Of a DNA stretch of 64,000 nt, positions 21,748-30,428 are shown in pieces. Source of the stretch: JAGOEY01 sp017997515 (GTDB lineage: Bacteria > Pseudomonadota > Gammaproteobacteria > Burkholderiales > Burkholderiaceae_C); contig CP111109.1 of NCBI GenBank assembly GCA_026314275.1, forward strand, positions 2,852,001 to 2,916,000, in the 5' to 3' direction. The notes under the pieces are model-generated. The model made no database searches. It worked only from the letters and a program-made list of their open reading frames with translations, and was not told the DNA's origin. A program made the position numbers and the translations under genes. Every line of letters starts with the position of its first letter. Position 1 is the stretch's first letter.

Positions 21748-22248
21748 TCAGGGCTTCGGGACTTCCGCCAGCGGCGGGAGTGTGTCGTCGGGTCGCACAT
21801 GCACACGTGTTCCCGAGTGCTCAATGAAGATCGTAGTGTCAGGAGCGATGTGATCTGCTACCGCTTTGAACACGTCCATGTAGCCGCCTGCGGTATGACT
21901 CGGCTCGGCAGCGAAGTACACGACGGCTGGCGACCCCTTCGCCACCCCAGCAATAACCAGCGTCGCGAGGGCATCTCCCAACGACGAACCTGTCTCGACA
22001 GCCGTGCGCTGCACGATTGCTTTCACGGTAGGCGACAGCTTCACGTCTGCGCCCTGTGCGATATAGGCGAGGCGGTCGATCTTGTACTTGGCCAACGAGA
22101 GCTCTTCCATGAGTTGCTCTCTCTCTTGCAGCGCAACAAGCAAATGCGCGTTCAAGCTTCGGCCAGCACCTTCTGCTTCTGCCTCCAGTCTGGCTCGAAG
22201 CGCGGGCGGCATGCGAAGGGGGTACGGGGGAAGTTGCTTCAGTTCCAT
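21748..22248 (-). CDS. Arc-type ribbon-helix-helix protein with C-terminal domain
   Basis: 166 residues. The N-terminus, PYPLRMPPALRARLEAEAEG then AGRSLNAHLLVALQ, is a typical Arc-family ribbon-helix-helix; a C-terminal part (about 70-160) shows no known motif. It diverges from a second, 61-residue Arc-like gene, with a shared region carrying an inverted repeat, so both may regulate the pair. ATG 22248. Confidence 0.65.
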   Translation of the reverse strand: MELKQLPPYPLRMPPALRARLEAEAEGAGRSLNAHLLVALQEREQLMEELSLAKYKIDRLAYIAQGADVKLSPTVKAIVQRTAVETGSSLGDALATLVIAGVAKGSPAVVYFAAEPSHTAGGYMDVFKAVADHIAPDTTIFIEHSGTRVHVRPDDTLPPLAEVPKP

Positions 22249-22260
22249 CCCCCGATCATC

Positions 22261-22321
22261 GATTCTTTTTGATCCTTTTTAAAAGAATCTTCTTGACTCT
22301 ATTAAATGAATCTAACAGAAT
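22261..22321. promoter_or_regulatory. Shared operator and promoter between two divergent RHH genes
   Basis: GATTCTTTT (22261-22269) and AAAAGAATC (22281-22289) form a perfect 9-bp inverted repeat with an 11-base spacer. For the plus strand, TTGACT (22293-22298) and CAGAAT (22316-22321) at 17-base spacing form a plausible promoter for the gene at 22332. Confidence 0.5.
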
Positions 22322-22331
22322 CACAATCACC

Positions 22332-22517
22332 ATGAGCACCGACCGCCACCAGCAGCACCCGACACCAGTCCGCATGCCTGATGACCTGAAGGCCCAACTG
22401 AAAGCCGAGGCCACTGCGAACGACCGGAGTCTGAATGGAGAGATCGTGGCCCGCCTGCGCGCCACCTTCAAGGCAAAGCGCACCACTCAACCACAGCAGA
22501 AAGGACAACAGCAATGA
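22332..22517 (+). CDS. Small Arc-family ribbon-helix-helix DNA-binding protein
   Basis: 61 residues from ATG 22332. The core PTPVRMPDDLKAQLKAEATA then NDRSLNGEIVARLRATF is a full Arc-like domain, followed by a polar Gln/Lys tail. It would act as a dimeric repressor. It diverges from another Arc-like gene. The following 166 bases (22518-22683) hold no supported gene: an open extension of the next gene to 22579 lacks any sign of coding. Confidence 0.65.
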   Translation: MSTDRHQQHPTPVRMPDDLKAQLKAEATANDRSLNGEIVARLRATFKAKRTTQPQQKGQQQ

Positions 22518-22683
22518 CTGCGCACTTGAATGGCATTGGTGAAAAACCGGCCTCCATTCACACATCACGAGGCCACGAATGCGGCAAAGTAGACCCCGCA
22601 AAAGCGAAACGCCCAACAGCTTGGACCCTGTTGAGCGCTTCTATGAATCCCCCCGCAACCAGCAAGAAGCAAAGGACACTCAC

Positions 22684-23517
22684 ATGACCGAGGTTATCAC
22701 GCGACCCTCCAAGGGCGCAACAAAGGCCCCTGCACGCAAGAAATCAGCACCAGCAGTGACGGTGCCAGTGGTTGCCCCCCAACAAAGCGAAGCCGACCAG
22801 CTTTTGCGCAAGGCCGCGCGTGTCATTGGTGCCTTGATCGTCCCCCTCACCAATTGCTACCCCTGGAACATATACCCGGGCTGGGACCAAGTTAATGAGG
22901 CAGACGCCCAATTGATGGATATGGGTAAGACGGCGGAAGAATGGACCGCAACAGGCGAAGAAGGCCCCCAACCCAGCAACATCGAGTTGATCATGGCAGC
23001 CAGCGGCAATCTCAACGCCGCACAGGCTGAGCTTTTGAATGCCGATGACTTCGACGCTAACGAGAGGCTCCTGGTGGTCACATTGATCACGAATGCCATC
23101 CCGCTCGTTGCCCGCCTGCACGAAGCGTATGCGGGCCTGCCAGGCAGCATCGAAGACCTGCGCGCCCTGACCACATTCGCAGGCGCACGCCCTCACGGCG
23201 ACCGCCCCATGCCACCAATCCGGCGCGAACCTGAAAGCGCACAGGCGACACACCTGCACCATGCCAAAGACGTTCAAACCGTCTTTGAAACACTCGCGAC
23301 CCAGGCTCTGACACTGCGCGATTTCCTGCTGGATGCACGCACGGAACTTGACACAAACAAAGGCACGGTTCGGGCGGCGAACGACATGCTGGTCGCTCAA
23401 CACCTCGCAGCATTCATCGGGTCGATGGCTGACGAAATGGGCGGTGGTCGCTACATCGGTAGTCCGGCATCCTGGGCCACTATGGACGGAATTGAGCCCA
23501 TCGGCGGTGCAGCATGA
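22684..23517 (+). CDS. Orphan island protein 1 of a coupled trio (277 aa)
   Basis: Starts at ATG 22684 with AAAGGA ahead. The N-terminal 30 residues are a Lys/Ala/Pro-rich disordered tail; the rest is alpha-helical (ARVIGALIVPLTNCYPWNIY, NERLLVVTLITNAIPLVARL, QTVFETLATQALTLRDFLLD). No membrane segment, signal or catalytic motif is recognised. It overlaps the next gene by ATGA, and that gene overlaps a third, so the three are translated together. Family unknown; the context is a decayed mobile island. Confidence 0.55.
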   Translation: MTEVITRPSKGATKAPARKKSAPAVTVPVVAPQQSEADQLLRKAARVIGALIVPLTNCYPWNIYPGWDQVNEADAQLMDMGKTAEEWTATGEEGPQPSNIELIMAASGNLNAAQAELLNADDFDANERLLVVTLITNAIPLVARLHEAYAGLPGSIEDLRALTTFAGARPHGDRPMPPIRREPESAQATHLHHAKDVQTVFETLATQALTLRDFLLDARTELDTNKGTVRAANDMLVAQHLAAFIGSMADEMGGGRYIGSPASWATMDGIEPIGGAA

Positions 23518-24440
23518 ACGCAGTAGCCACCCCCACCCGCCCCAAGGCGAAGAAGAAAGCCACGCCATCCATCGCACGCCAGCAGGACAACTCCAAGATA
23601 CTGGCCCCCACAGACCACGGCGTCGAGCCCAACTTCATGCAGGGCAAGGCACTGGCCGCGCTGATGATTCGCGAGGCACTCTCATATGACGACGGGGGCC
23701 TCGCAGATCTCAACGCATCCTATCGTGACGCCGGTGAGTTGCAGAGCAACTTCACAGAAGCTTTTCTTCAATTGCTGTTGAAGGAGCCGCATTTGCTTCC
23801 CGGGTTCTCGGCGGCGCTGTCCTCGATGCTTGCACAAGGCCTTGAGAATCACCCCGACATCCCCGAGAGCGCGGCCACCATCAGCTACGAGGCATGCACT
23901 AAGCACCGTGCCATCGCCGAATACGAAAAATGGGCTTCCCACACCGAGCCAGCGCTTGACGAACAGATCGCCTACTTCGGATTGCAAGACCTGGAGGGCG
24001 GTGATACACGGTACATGGCAGAGCCTGTTGCTGAGCAGTCAACTTCGCCTGTCATGGTCCTCTCCGATTCATCCATACAGTTGATGGACAAGGCGGTTCA
24101 ACATGCCGAGCCGAAGATTGCCCAGGCTGTGCACCTACTAGGCCTCTGCGCAGAAAATGGAGATGGCTCTGCCGTGTGGGGTCTTCTTCGTCTGGCTGAG
24201 ACGATCAAACCCCAGTTGGATGCCGGATTTCGCAGCTACGTCTTGGGGACCCCTGTCACAAATGTGCTGACCGATTTGTCATGTTCGATTCTGGAGCTTA
24301 TTGCACTCATTTGTGCCGTGAATGCTGAACTCGACGACCTCACGCTCCACGCCGTTGAATCCATCTTGGGTATGGCCAAGGCCATTGTTGATGATGCAAG
24401 TGAAAAAGTGATGGAAGCACAGCGGGAGGTTGCCAAGTGA
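23514..24440 (+). CDS. Orphan island protein 2 of a coupled trio (308 aa)
   Basis: Begins in ATGA overlap with the preceding gene. Like its neighbour it has a Lys/Pro-rich N-terminal tail (TRPKAKKKATPSIARQQD) followed by a helical, soluble body; no recognised motif. The similar tail and helical body suggest that the two may be distantly related or partner proteins (inference). It overlaps the third gene by GTGA. Confidence 0.55.
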   Translation: MNAVATPTRPKAKKKATPSIARQQDNSKILAPTDHGVEPNFMQGKALAALMIREALSYDDGGLADLNASYRDAGELQSNFTEAFLQLLLKEPHLLPGFSAALSSMLAQGLENHPDIPESAATISYEACTKHRAIAEYEKWASHTEPALDEQIAYFGLQDLEGGDTRYMAEPVAEQSTSPVMVLSDSSIQLMDKAVQHAEPKIAQAVHLLGLCAENGDGSAVWGLLRLAETIKPQLDAGFRSYVLGTPVTNVLTDLSCSILELIALICAVNAELDDLTLHAVESILGMAKAIVDDASEKVMEAQREVAK

Positions 24441-25093
24441 ACGACTGCACCCAGACTCCCGCCAGCGGCGAAAGTCAATCCAACAAGCAAAGTAAGGCAC
24501 CACCTGCAGCAATGAGCCTATCGGCCATGGCCCTGCTGTCGGCCGCTCCCCTGCCCGTCCCCATGGACGCACAGGCTTGGTACATCCAGCACGTGGCCCT
24601 GGTTCATGACCTGATCTACGCCACGGTGAACGCCACCAGGGTGCCAGCCGACACCGGCGCTCAGGCGACTCTGGCCCAGCAGGCGCTGACGAAGCATGCG
24701 GCCCTCATCACCCAGAGCCACCCCCCGGTGGTGGTCACCCGTGATGGCCAGCACACCATCGCCTATGACGAGCTGGGCGAAGCGCGCGCCAAGGTCAAGG
24801 TACTCAAGGCCGAGCTGGAACAGGCACTCAAAGAGCTTGTTCCAGCCCGAGTCGACGCCGCCGAATGGCTGGAAGAGCACGAGTGGCGGCTGCATGATCT
24901 GCTGCACAAGACTGCACGCATGGCGAAGAACCGAGGGCCAGTGTCAGGCGGAGCCGGTATCTCCCAAGGCGAGGACAGCCGGATGACCTGGAAGCTGCGT
25001 CCGGTGATGAAGTGGGCCAGCTTCATGTTCCACCATGCCGAGAAGTTCAATCGCCAGGTGACGTTTGTGGCCATCCATGTTGGGCGGCAGTGA
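24437..25093 (+). CDS. Orphan island protein 3, C-terminus fused to a phage-type fragment
   Basis: Begins at GTG 24437 inside the stop of the previous gene. Residues 1-170 are helical (VKVLKAELEQALKELVPARV) and of unknown family. From about residue 180, SRMTWKLRPVMKWASFMFHH then AEKFNRQVTF looks like part of the very large PLxRFG-type polyvalent proteins of phages and plasmids, as I remember them. The normal C-terminus was therefore probably replaced by a deletion. It is followed without a gap by another fragment of the same kind of protein. Confidence 0.45.
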   Translation: MNDCTQTPASGESQSNKQSKAPPAAMSLSAMALLSAAPLPVPMDAQAWYIQHVALVHDLIYATVNATRVPADTGAQATLAQQALTKHAALITQSHPPVVVTRDGQHTIAYDELGEARAKVKVLKAELEQALKELVPARVDAAEWLEEHEWRLHDLLHKTARMAKNRGPVSGGAGISQGEDSRMTWKLRPVMKWASFMFHHAEKFNRQVTFVAIHVGRQ

Positions 25094-25592
25094 CGATGAA
25101 CCGTGGGATGCCCAGGTGGCTCTGCAGAACATGTTGGCCGATGCCTTTGGGCAGAAGACTGCCGAAGTGTTGTCTCACGGCTTGTCGCGGCTGACGCCTG
25201 GGGACATATCTGGGCGGGTGGGCCTGGACAAGCTGATCTTCCCGGACATTCAGGAAGGACTGGAAGGGCAGCGCCTGGGCGAGTCGGCCATGGCTGCGGC
25301 GCTGGGGCCAGTGGCCGGGATCGGCATCAATGTGCTCAAGGGCATGCAGGAAATTGGCGAGGGTCGATACCAGCGCGGGTTGGAAGCCATGGCCCCGTCG
25401 GTGCTGCGTGGCCCGCTCAAGGCCTGGCGTTATGCCTGGGAGGGTGCCAAGGACAAAACCGGCATCGTAATCCAGGACGAGGTGGATGCAGCGGCATGGT
25501 TTGGCCAGGCGCTTGGCTTCTCACCATCCAGCGTTCGCAACGCCACAGAAGGCAAGAGCGCCATCCTGGCCCGCGATCGTGCGTTGGCACTG
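25077..25592 (+). pseudogene. Fragment of a large phage/plasmid polyvalent (PLxRFG-like) protein
   Basis: An open stretch reading GGSDDEPWDAQVALQNMLAD, AFGQKTAEVLSHGLSRLTP, DISGRVGLDKLIFPD, RYQRGLEAMAPSVL and ALGFSPSSVRNATEGKSAI. From memory this is the C-terminal region of giant PLxRFG-domain proteins; here it lacks its N-terminal thousands of residues and its natural end. It stops making sense at about 25592, where a minus-strand gene fragment begins. It marks the scarred edge of the island. Confidence 0.5.
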
Positions 25593-26016
25593 TCTCCATC
25601 CGGTCGATCAAGGCGTTGCTCTGTTGGCAATGGGTCGAGGACCAGAACTTTCCGCCACCGTAACTTTGGCACAGGTAAATGGTGCTCACAATACTCTGGG
25701 GTTGGGCCGCTCGTGCAGGTGCAGCGGTAACCTCAGCAGGTTGTTGCAAAGGAGTTGGCGCCGTCAATGGTGCAGCGATACGGGGTTGCAGTTGCGGGCG
25801 TTGTATTGCCGGCTCTGCTTGACTGGCCGTCGGGAGGGGCAGCTGCTTTGGGGCGGCCCTGCGCTCATAGATGCGAAAGATGAAAAACAGCAGGCCTGCC
25901 ACTGCCAACCACACCAGCGCCTGTGTAGCCCAATGCCATTCACCATCAAAACGCGAGCGGGATTTGCTTCGGCGTGTGGAGACATATTTTTCCCGGTACC
26001 AGTCGCGGTCTTCCAT
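25592..26016 (-). pseudogene. 3'-truncated membrane-anchored protein gene
   Basis: Starts at about ATG 26016 (MEDRDWYREKY...). A basic N-terminus is followed by one membrane segment (ALVWLAVAGLLFFIFRIYER), a Pro/Ala/Gln-rich linker and a short conserved-looking domain TIYLCQSYGGGKFWSSTHCQ. The frame then runs on into antisense of the phage-type fragment, so the C-terminus is lost near 25592. It abuts the stop of the LysR gene at 26022 and probably marks the right border of the island. Function unknown. Confidence 0.5.
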
Positions 26017-26021
26017 TCCCA

Positions 26022-26990
26022 TCACAGGTCTCCGTCTGCGGCAACCGCAGTTTGAATGCCCTGTGGCGCAAGCTGCGCCACTTGTTCCCTGATCAGTTCC
26101 ACCATGGCCTGCTGCGTGAGGGTGGAGGCACGCCGGGCGGAGGTGACCAGGTACACCTGCCCGATGACGCGGGGCTCGGTGATCGGATGTAACAGGTAAT
26201 GCCCTGGGTGCGCTGACGCCTGCACTGCATGCCCCGGCAGCACCGCATAACCGACGCCTTCGGACACCAGGTCGAGGATGGCGGGTACGCCGTCTATTTC
26301 CATGGCGATGTGGGGTTGGCAGCCGATGTCTGCCATCTTGCGCTCCAGCAGCATACGCAGCGCATTGGGGCGGCTGGGCATGACCAGGGGTTGTTGTGCC
26401 AGTGCAGCAAGGCGGATTGCGGGGGCCATGGCTGCATCCGCCGCTACCGACGATGGGATGTGGGTGCCGCTGTCCGCACGGGGTGTCACCACAAACAGCT
26501 CGTCATCCATCAGGTGGACGGACTCCAGTTCCGGCGACGTTGGCGGGTTGTAGAGCAGGGCGATGTCCAGGCGTCCGTTTTGCAGCCATTCCTGCATGGA
26601 CATGGACAGGCTTTCGGTGATGGACAGCGACGCATCGGGCAGGTGCGTGCGAAAGGCCCGCGAGAGTGGCACCGTCAGCAGCCGTGCCAGGCTGGGCGGC
26701 AGGCCGACGGTGACGCGGCCTGCCATGGCGCCACGGGCGCGGCCCAGGTCTTCGCGGGCGCGCTCGACCTGGTGCAGGATGCCGCGGCCATGTTCCAGCA
26801 TCAGCCGCCCGGCCTCGGTCAGTGTCACACCACGGCCGTTGCGCACCAGCAGGTTTTGCCGCAACTCCACTTCCAGCAGCCGGATCTGCCGGCTCAGCGC
26901 GGGCTGGGCAATGGCCAGGGTCAGTGAGGCGCGGGTGAAGCTGCCCAGTTCGGCCACACGGACAAAATACGCAATCTGTTTGAGGTCCAT
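26022..26990 (-). CDS. LysR-family transcriptional regulator
   Basis: 322 residues. The N-terminal winged helix (MDLKQIAYFVRVAELGSFTR, ALSRQIRLLEVELRQNLLVR) and an effector-binding domain with PSRPNALRMLLE and EGVGYAVLPGHAV are standard. It diverges from a Bug-type binding protein and the protocatechuate operon, so it probably senses a ring-cleavage intermediate or the imported acid (inference). The first gene of the catabolic region after the island. Confidence 0.9.
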   Translation of the reverse strand: MDLKQIAYFVRVAELGSFTRASLTLAIAQPALSRQIRLLEVELRQNLLVRNGRGVTLTEAGRLMLEHGRGILHQVERAREDLGRARGAMAGRVTVGLPPSLARLLTVPLSRAFRTHLPDASLSITESLSMSMQEWLQNGRLDIALLYNPPTSPELESVHLMDDELFVVTPRADSGTHIPSSVAADAAMAPAIRLAALAQQPLVMPSRPNALRMLLERKMADIGCQPHIAMEIDGVPAILDLVSEGVGYAVLPGHAVQASAHPGHYLLHPITEPRVIGQVYLVTSARRASTLTQQAMVELIREQVAQLAPQGIQTAVAADGDL

Positions 26991-27121
26991 GTGCTTAATT
27001 GTAGATATCTATTCATGAGTTATCCCTGTTTGGCATAGCTAATAGATACCAGCCGATCTGTTGTGCATGGCGCGTATTGGCCACAATGGCTGCCTTAGCC
27101 AAGGTTCCCCAAGGATCTGTG
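26991..27121. promoter_or_regulatory. Divergent control region with dyad TAGATATCTA
   Basis: The 131-base gap between the divergent LysR gene and the Bug gene is AT-rich near 27000-27050. It holds the palindrome TAGATATCTA (27002-27011) and a second ATAGATA at about 27042, candidates for LysR binding. Confidence 0.4.
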
Positions 27122-28099
27122 ATGAACTCCAAACGCCATCTTCTCGTCTCGGCCATCGTGTGTTGCGTGGCAGGCTGCCTGTCCTTGCCTGCAGCGGCCC
27201 AGGCCTACCCGACCAAACCGATCCGGCTGGTGGTGCCGTTTGGTGCGGGGGGAGTTGCTGATCTGACGGCCCGCACCGTGGTGCAAAAAATGGCGGAAGG
27301 CCTGGGCCAGAGTGTGGTGATCGACAACAAACCCGGTGCAGGCGGTGTGGTGGCCGGGGATGCGGTGGCCAAGGCTGCGCCGGATGGCTACACACTGCTG
27401 CTGATGTCCAACGGCACGGCAGTGAGTGCAGGGCTGTTCAAGTCGCTGCCGTTTGACACTGCCAAGGACTTTGCGCCGGTGTCCACCCTGGGGTTTTTTG
27501 ACCTCTCCATCGTGGTGGCGGACAACTCCCGTTTCAAAACACTGGGTGAACTGCTGGCCTATGCCCGGGCCAACCCTGGCAAGCTGAATGTGGGCACCAT
27601 CAATGTGGGCAGCACGCAGAACCTGGCGGCAGAGCTGTTCAAGACCAGCGCCGGGGTGGATGTGCAGGTGGTGCCCTTCAACGGCACACCCGCCGTGATC
27701 ACGGCTCTGCGCGGCGGGCAGATTGATGCGGCGGTGGAAATCCTGAGTCCTGTGGTGCCGCAGATCAACGCCCGGGCCTTGCGCGCACTGGCTGTGATGG
27801 GGGAAAAGCGTTCGGCCACCTTGCCCGACGTGCCCACCGTGGCGGAGAGTGGGCTGAAGGGCTTCAACGTGGCATCCTGGAATGCAGTGGCCGCGCCTGC
27901 CAAAACACCTGCGGCAGTGGTGCAGCGCCTCAACCGTGAGATCCAGGCCGCGCTCAAAACCCCGGAGGTACAGAAACAACTGCTTGCCATGCACATCGAA
28001 GCGCGCGGGGGCTCACCTGAACAACTGGGCCAACTGCTGGCCAGCGAGACCCAGCGCTGGGGTGATGTCATTACACGCGCCAACATTCCCCGCCAGTAA
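27122..28099 (+). CDS. Bug-family (tripartite tricarboxylate) periplasmic binding protein
   Basis: 325 residues with a signal peptide (HLLVSAIVCCVAGCLSLPAA, then AQA-YPTKPIR). The Bug core YPTKPIRLVVPFGAGGVADL, QSVVIDNKPGAGGVVAGD and PDGYTLLLMSNG is clear. Bug proteins capture carboxylates, classically for a TctAB permease, none of which is in this window. The ATG at 27122 has AAGGAT ahead; a start at 27077 was rejected because it precedes the signal peptide. It is probably co-regulated with the protocatechuate genes. Confidence 0.92.
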   Translation: MNSKRHLLVSAIVCCVAGCLSLPAAAQAYPTKPIRLVVPFGAGGVADLTARTVVQKMAEGLGQSVVIDNKPGAGGVVAGDAVAKAAPDGYTLLLMSNGTAVSAGLFKSLPFDTAKDFAPVSTLGFFDLSIVVADNSRFKTLGELLAYARANPGKLNVGTINVGSTQNLAAELFKTSAGVDVQVVPFNGTPAVITALRGGQIDAAVEILSPVVPQINARALRALAVMGEKRSATLPDVPTVAESGLKGFNVASWNAVAAPAKTPAAVVQRLNREIQAALKTPEVQKQLLAMHIEARGGSPEQLGQLLASETQRWGDVITRANIPRQ

Positions 28100-28254
28100 T
28101 TTGGCGGCATAGGTGTTGCGGGGGTATGCCCAAATGTTCTAACTGCTAGTGGCGCGTGCCTCTGGCTTGGAGCCGGGTAGCAGCCCAAAATCCCGATGGT
28201 TTGGCCGACCACCCTGGGCCGTTTCCAAGTGACATACAAGGACGAAATTTCTCT

Positions 28255-28944
28255 ATGAAGACCGCAATCAAAGGCATTTCATCCATGGCCACACGGCAGG
28301 TGCTGGCCGACTTGGTGGCTGCATACCAACAGCAGTCGGATGTGGTGGTCACCATCGAATCCGTGGGTGGTGTGGATGCCGCCCGGCGTGTGCAAGCGGG
28401 TGAGTCCTTTGACTTTGTCGTGCTGGCGTCGGACGCTATCGACAAACTCATCACCTCCGGCCATATTGACGCCCACAGCAAAACCGATCTGGTGCATTCG
28501 GGGGTAGCCGTCGCGGTGCGCGCAGGTGCAGCCCACCCCGACATCAGCACCGAAGACGCGTTGCGCCAGGCCGTGCAGTCGGCACACAGCCTCAGTTATT
28601 CCACCGGCCCCAGCGGTGTGGCACTGGCGCGTTTGTTCGAGCGCTGGGGTATCGCGGACGAGATCAAAAGCCGCATCGTCCAGGCACCACCCGGTGTGCC
28701 TGTGGGAGCCCTTGTGGCACGCGGTGATGTAGAGCTGGGTTTTCAGCAGCTCAGCGAGCTGATCCATATCGAAGGCATCGACCTGCTGGGCCCGCTGCCC
28801 GCTGCCGTACAAATCACCACCACCTTCACAGCAGGCCTGTGCCCTGGCTCGAACCAGGCCGCTGCGGTGCGCGGTTTTCTGGATTTCATGGCGTCCCCGG
28901 CTGCGGCCGAGGCCAAACAACGCCAGGGCATGGAGCCCGCCTGA
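28255..28944 (+). CDS. ModA-like substrate-binding-fold protein without signal peptide
   Basis: 229 residues from ATG 28255 with AAGGAC ahead. MKTAIKGISSMATRQVLADL, then DVVVTIESVGGVDAARRV and SFDFVVLASDAIDKL, resembles the SBP_bac_11/ModA fold (molybdate-binding type). Unlike real transport binding proteins it begins directly with the fold and has no export signal, so it should be cytoplasmic. It heads the operon right before the MFS carrier and LigJ/LigK; as I recall, the same position in Comamonas pmdUKEFDABC is held by pmdU, associated with isomerisation in the pathway. A role in the 4-oxalomesaconate isomer step is possible but unproved. Confidence 0.55.
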   Translation: MKTAIKGISSMATRQVLADLVAAYQQQSDVVVTIESVGGVDAARRVQAGESFDFVVLASDAIDKLITSGHIDAHSKTDLVHSGVAVAVRAGAAHPDISTEDALRQAVQSAHSLSYSTGPSGVALARLFERWGIADEIKSRIVQAPPGVPVGALVARGDVELGFQQLSELIHIEGIDLLGPLPAAVQITTTFTAGLCPGSNQAAAVRGFLDFMASPAAAEAKQRQGMEPA

Positions 28945-29004
28945 ACCGCACCCCGGTTCAGGTCTCTATCAACACAACGGCGGCCACAGCTGCGAACAGA
29001 GAAT

Positions 29005-30387
29005 ATGAAACAGGACAACAAGCCGCTTGATGTGCAAGCGTTCTTCAACAGCAACGGGTTCACCGGTTACCAGTGGCTGATTTTCAGCCTGTGTTTTATG
29101 GTGGTGCTGCTGGACGGTTTTGACACCGCAGCCATCGGTTACATTGCGCCCTCGCTGATTGGTGAGTGGGGCGTGAGCAAACCGGCACTGGCCCCGGTAC
29201 TCAGCGCGGCCTTGTTTGGTCTGGCTGCGGGTGCGCTGAGCGCAGGGCCCTTGTCCGATCGCCTGGGCCGCCGGTTGGTGCTGATTGCGTCGGTGTTTGT
29301 GTTTGGCGTGGCCAGCCTGGCGTCTGCTTTTGTGGATACTTTGGACCACCTGACCGTGCTGCGCTTCATTACCGGCCTGGGCCTGGGCGCGGCCATGCCC
29401 AACGCCGTGACGCTGACCAGCGAATACTGCCCTGACCGCCAACGCGCCATGCTGACCAACGCCATGTTCTGTGGCTTTCCGCTTGGTGCCGCGTTTGGCG
29501 GTTTTCTTGCGTCGTGGATGATCCCGCACTGGGGCTGGCGCAGCGTGCTGGTGCTGGGTGGCGTCACGCCCCTGATCCTGATGGTGGTCATGCTGCTGGT
29601 GCTGCCTGAGTCGGTGCGTTACATGGTGGCGAAGGGCCAGCCAGTGGAGCGCATCCGGCGCATCCTGGTGCGTATCTCCCAAACGGCAGCCAGTGCGTCG
29701 GCCTTTGTCCTGACCGAGCAAAAGGCTGCAGCGCGGGATGGCGAGGCCCCCGCTAAAAGTGGCATGGGTGTGGTGCTGGGCAAGCGTTACCGGTTTGGCT
29801 CCTTGATGCTGTGGCTGTCTTACTTCATGGGCCTGGTGATCTTCTACGCACTCATCAACTGGATGCCCATCCTTTTGAAAGACGCCGGCATGGATCCGCA
29901 CAAGGCCACGCTGGTGGCGGCGCTGTTCCCGTTGGGCGGTGTGGGCGCGGTGTTCTTCGGCTGGCTGATGGACCGCTTCAACGCCAACCTGATCATCGCC
30001 TTTGGTTACGTGCTGACGGCCGCGTCCATCTACATGATTGGCCAGGTGGTCGGCAACGACGGTTTGCTGGTGGTGATGGTTTTTGTGGCGGGCACGATCA
30101 TGAACACAGCGCAATCGTCATTGCCCGCACTGGCCGCCGCGTTTTACCCCACGCAGGGCCGCGCAACCGGGGTGTCGTGGATGCTGGGTATTGGCCGCTT
30201 TGGGGGCATTGCTGGCTCGTTCCTGGTCGCAGAACTCACCGCACGCCACATGGGCTTCAGCCAGATCTTCACCGTGGTGGCCATTCCCGGCCTGATTGCC
30301 GCCGCAGCCTTGCTGCTCAAGCAGTGGGTGCACCCTGAAGACAAATCTGCCGCTGCGCCATCTGGCAGCAGCGCGGCAATACATTGA
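29005..30387 (+). CDS. pmdK: MFS aromatic-acid:H+ symporter (PcaK/PmdK type)
   Basis: 460 residues and 12 hydrophobic segments, with a mid-chain loop around residue 225. AAHS-family motifs: VVLLDGFDTAAIGYIAPSL in the first helix (Asp essential in the family), GPLSDRLGRRLVL in loop 2-3, and a second GWLMDRFNANL in loop 8-9. It would import protocatechuate, 4-hydroxybenzoate or related acids by proton symport. It lies directly before ligJ and ligK and is probably in one operon. The symbol reflects gene order by analogy with Comamonas pmd. Confidence 0.85.
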   Translation: MKQDNKPLDVQAFFNSNGFTGYQWLIFSLCFMVVLLDGFDTAAIGYIAPSLIGEWGVSKPALAPVLSAALFGLAAGALSAGPLSDRLGRRLVLIASVFVFGVASLASAFVDTLDHLTVLRFITGLGLGAAMPNAVTLTSEYCPDRQRAMLTNAMFCGFPLGAAFGGFLASWMIPHWGWRSVLVLGGVTPLILMVVMLLVLPESVRYMVAKGQPVERIRRILVRISQTAASASAFVLTEQKAAARDGEAPAKSGMGVVLGKRYRFGSLMLWLSYFMGLVIFYALINWMPILLKDAGMDPHKATLVAALFPLGGVGAVFFGWLMDRFNANLIIAFGYVLTAASIYMIGQVVGNDGLLVVMVFVAGTIMNTAQSSLPALAAAFYPTQGRATGVSWMLGIGRFGGIAGSFLVAELTARHMGFSQIFTVVAIPGLIAAAALLLKQWVHPEDKSAAAPSGSSAAIH

Positions 30388-30428
30388 GCTTTACCGATTC
30401 TGTAATGTAGACAAGGAGACAACTCACC

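Noticed and set aside
20659..22272. 537-codon plus-strand frame across the toxin-antitoxin region
   Set aside because: It runs antisense through the toxin, antitoxin and RHH genes and over several hairpins; an ATG at 20659 overlapping the previous stop is coincidental.
23682..24572. Minus-strand frames over the orphan trio
   Set aside because: They lack start signals and overlap the coupled plus-strand genes, whose ATGA/GTGA overlaps support the plus strand.
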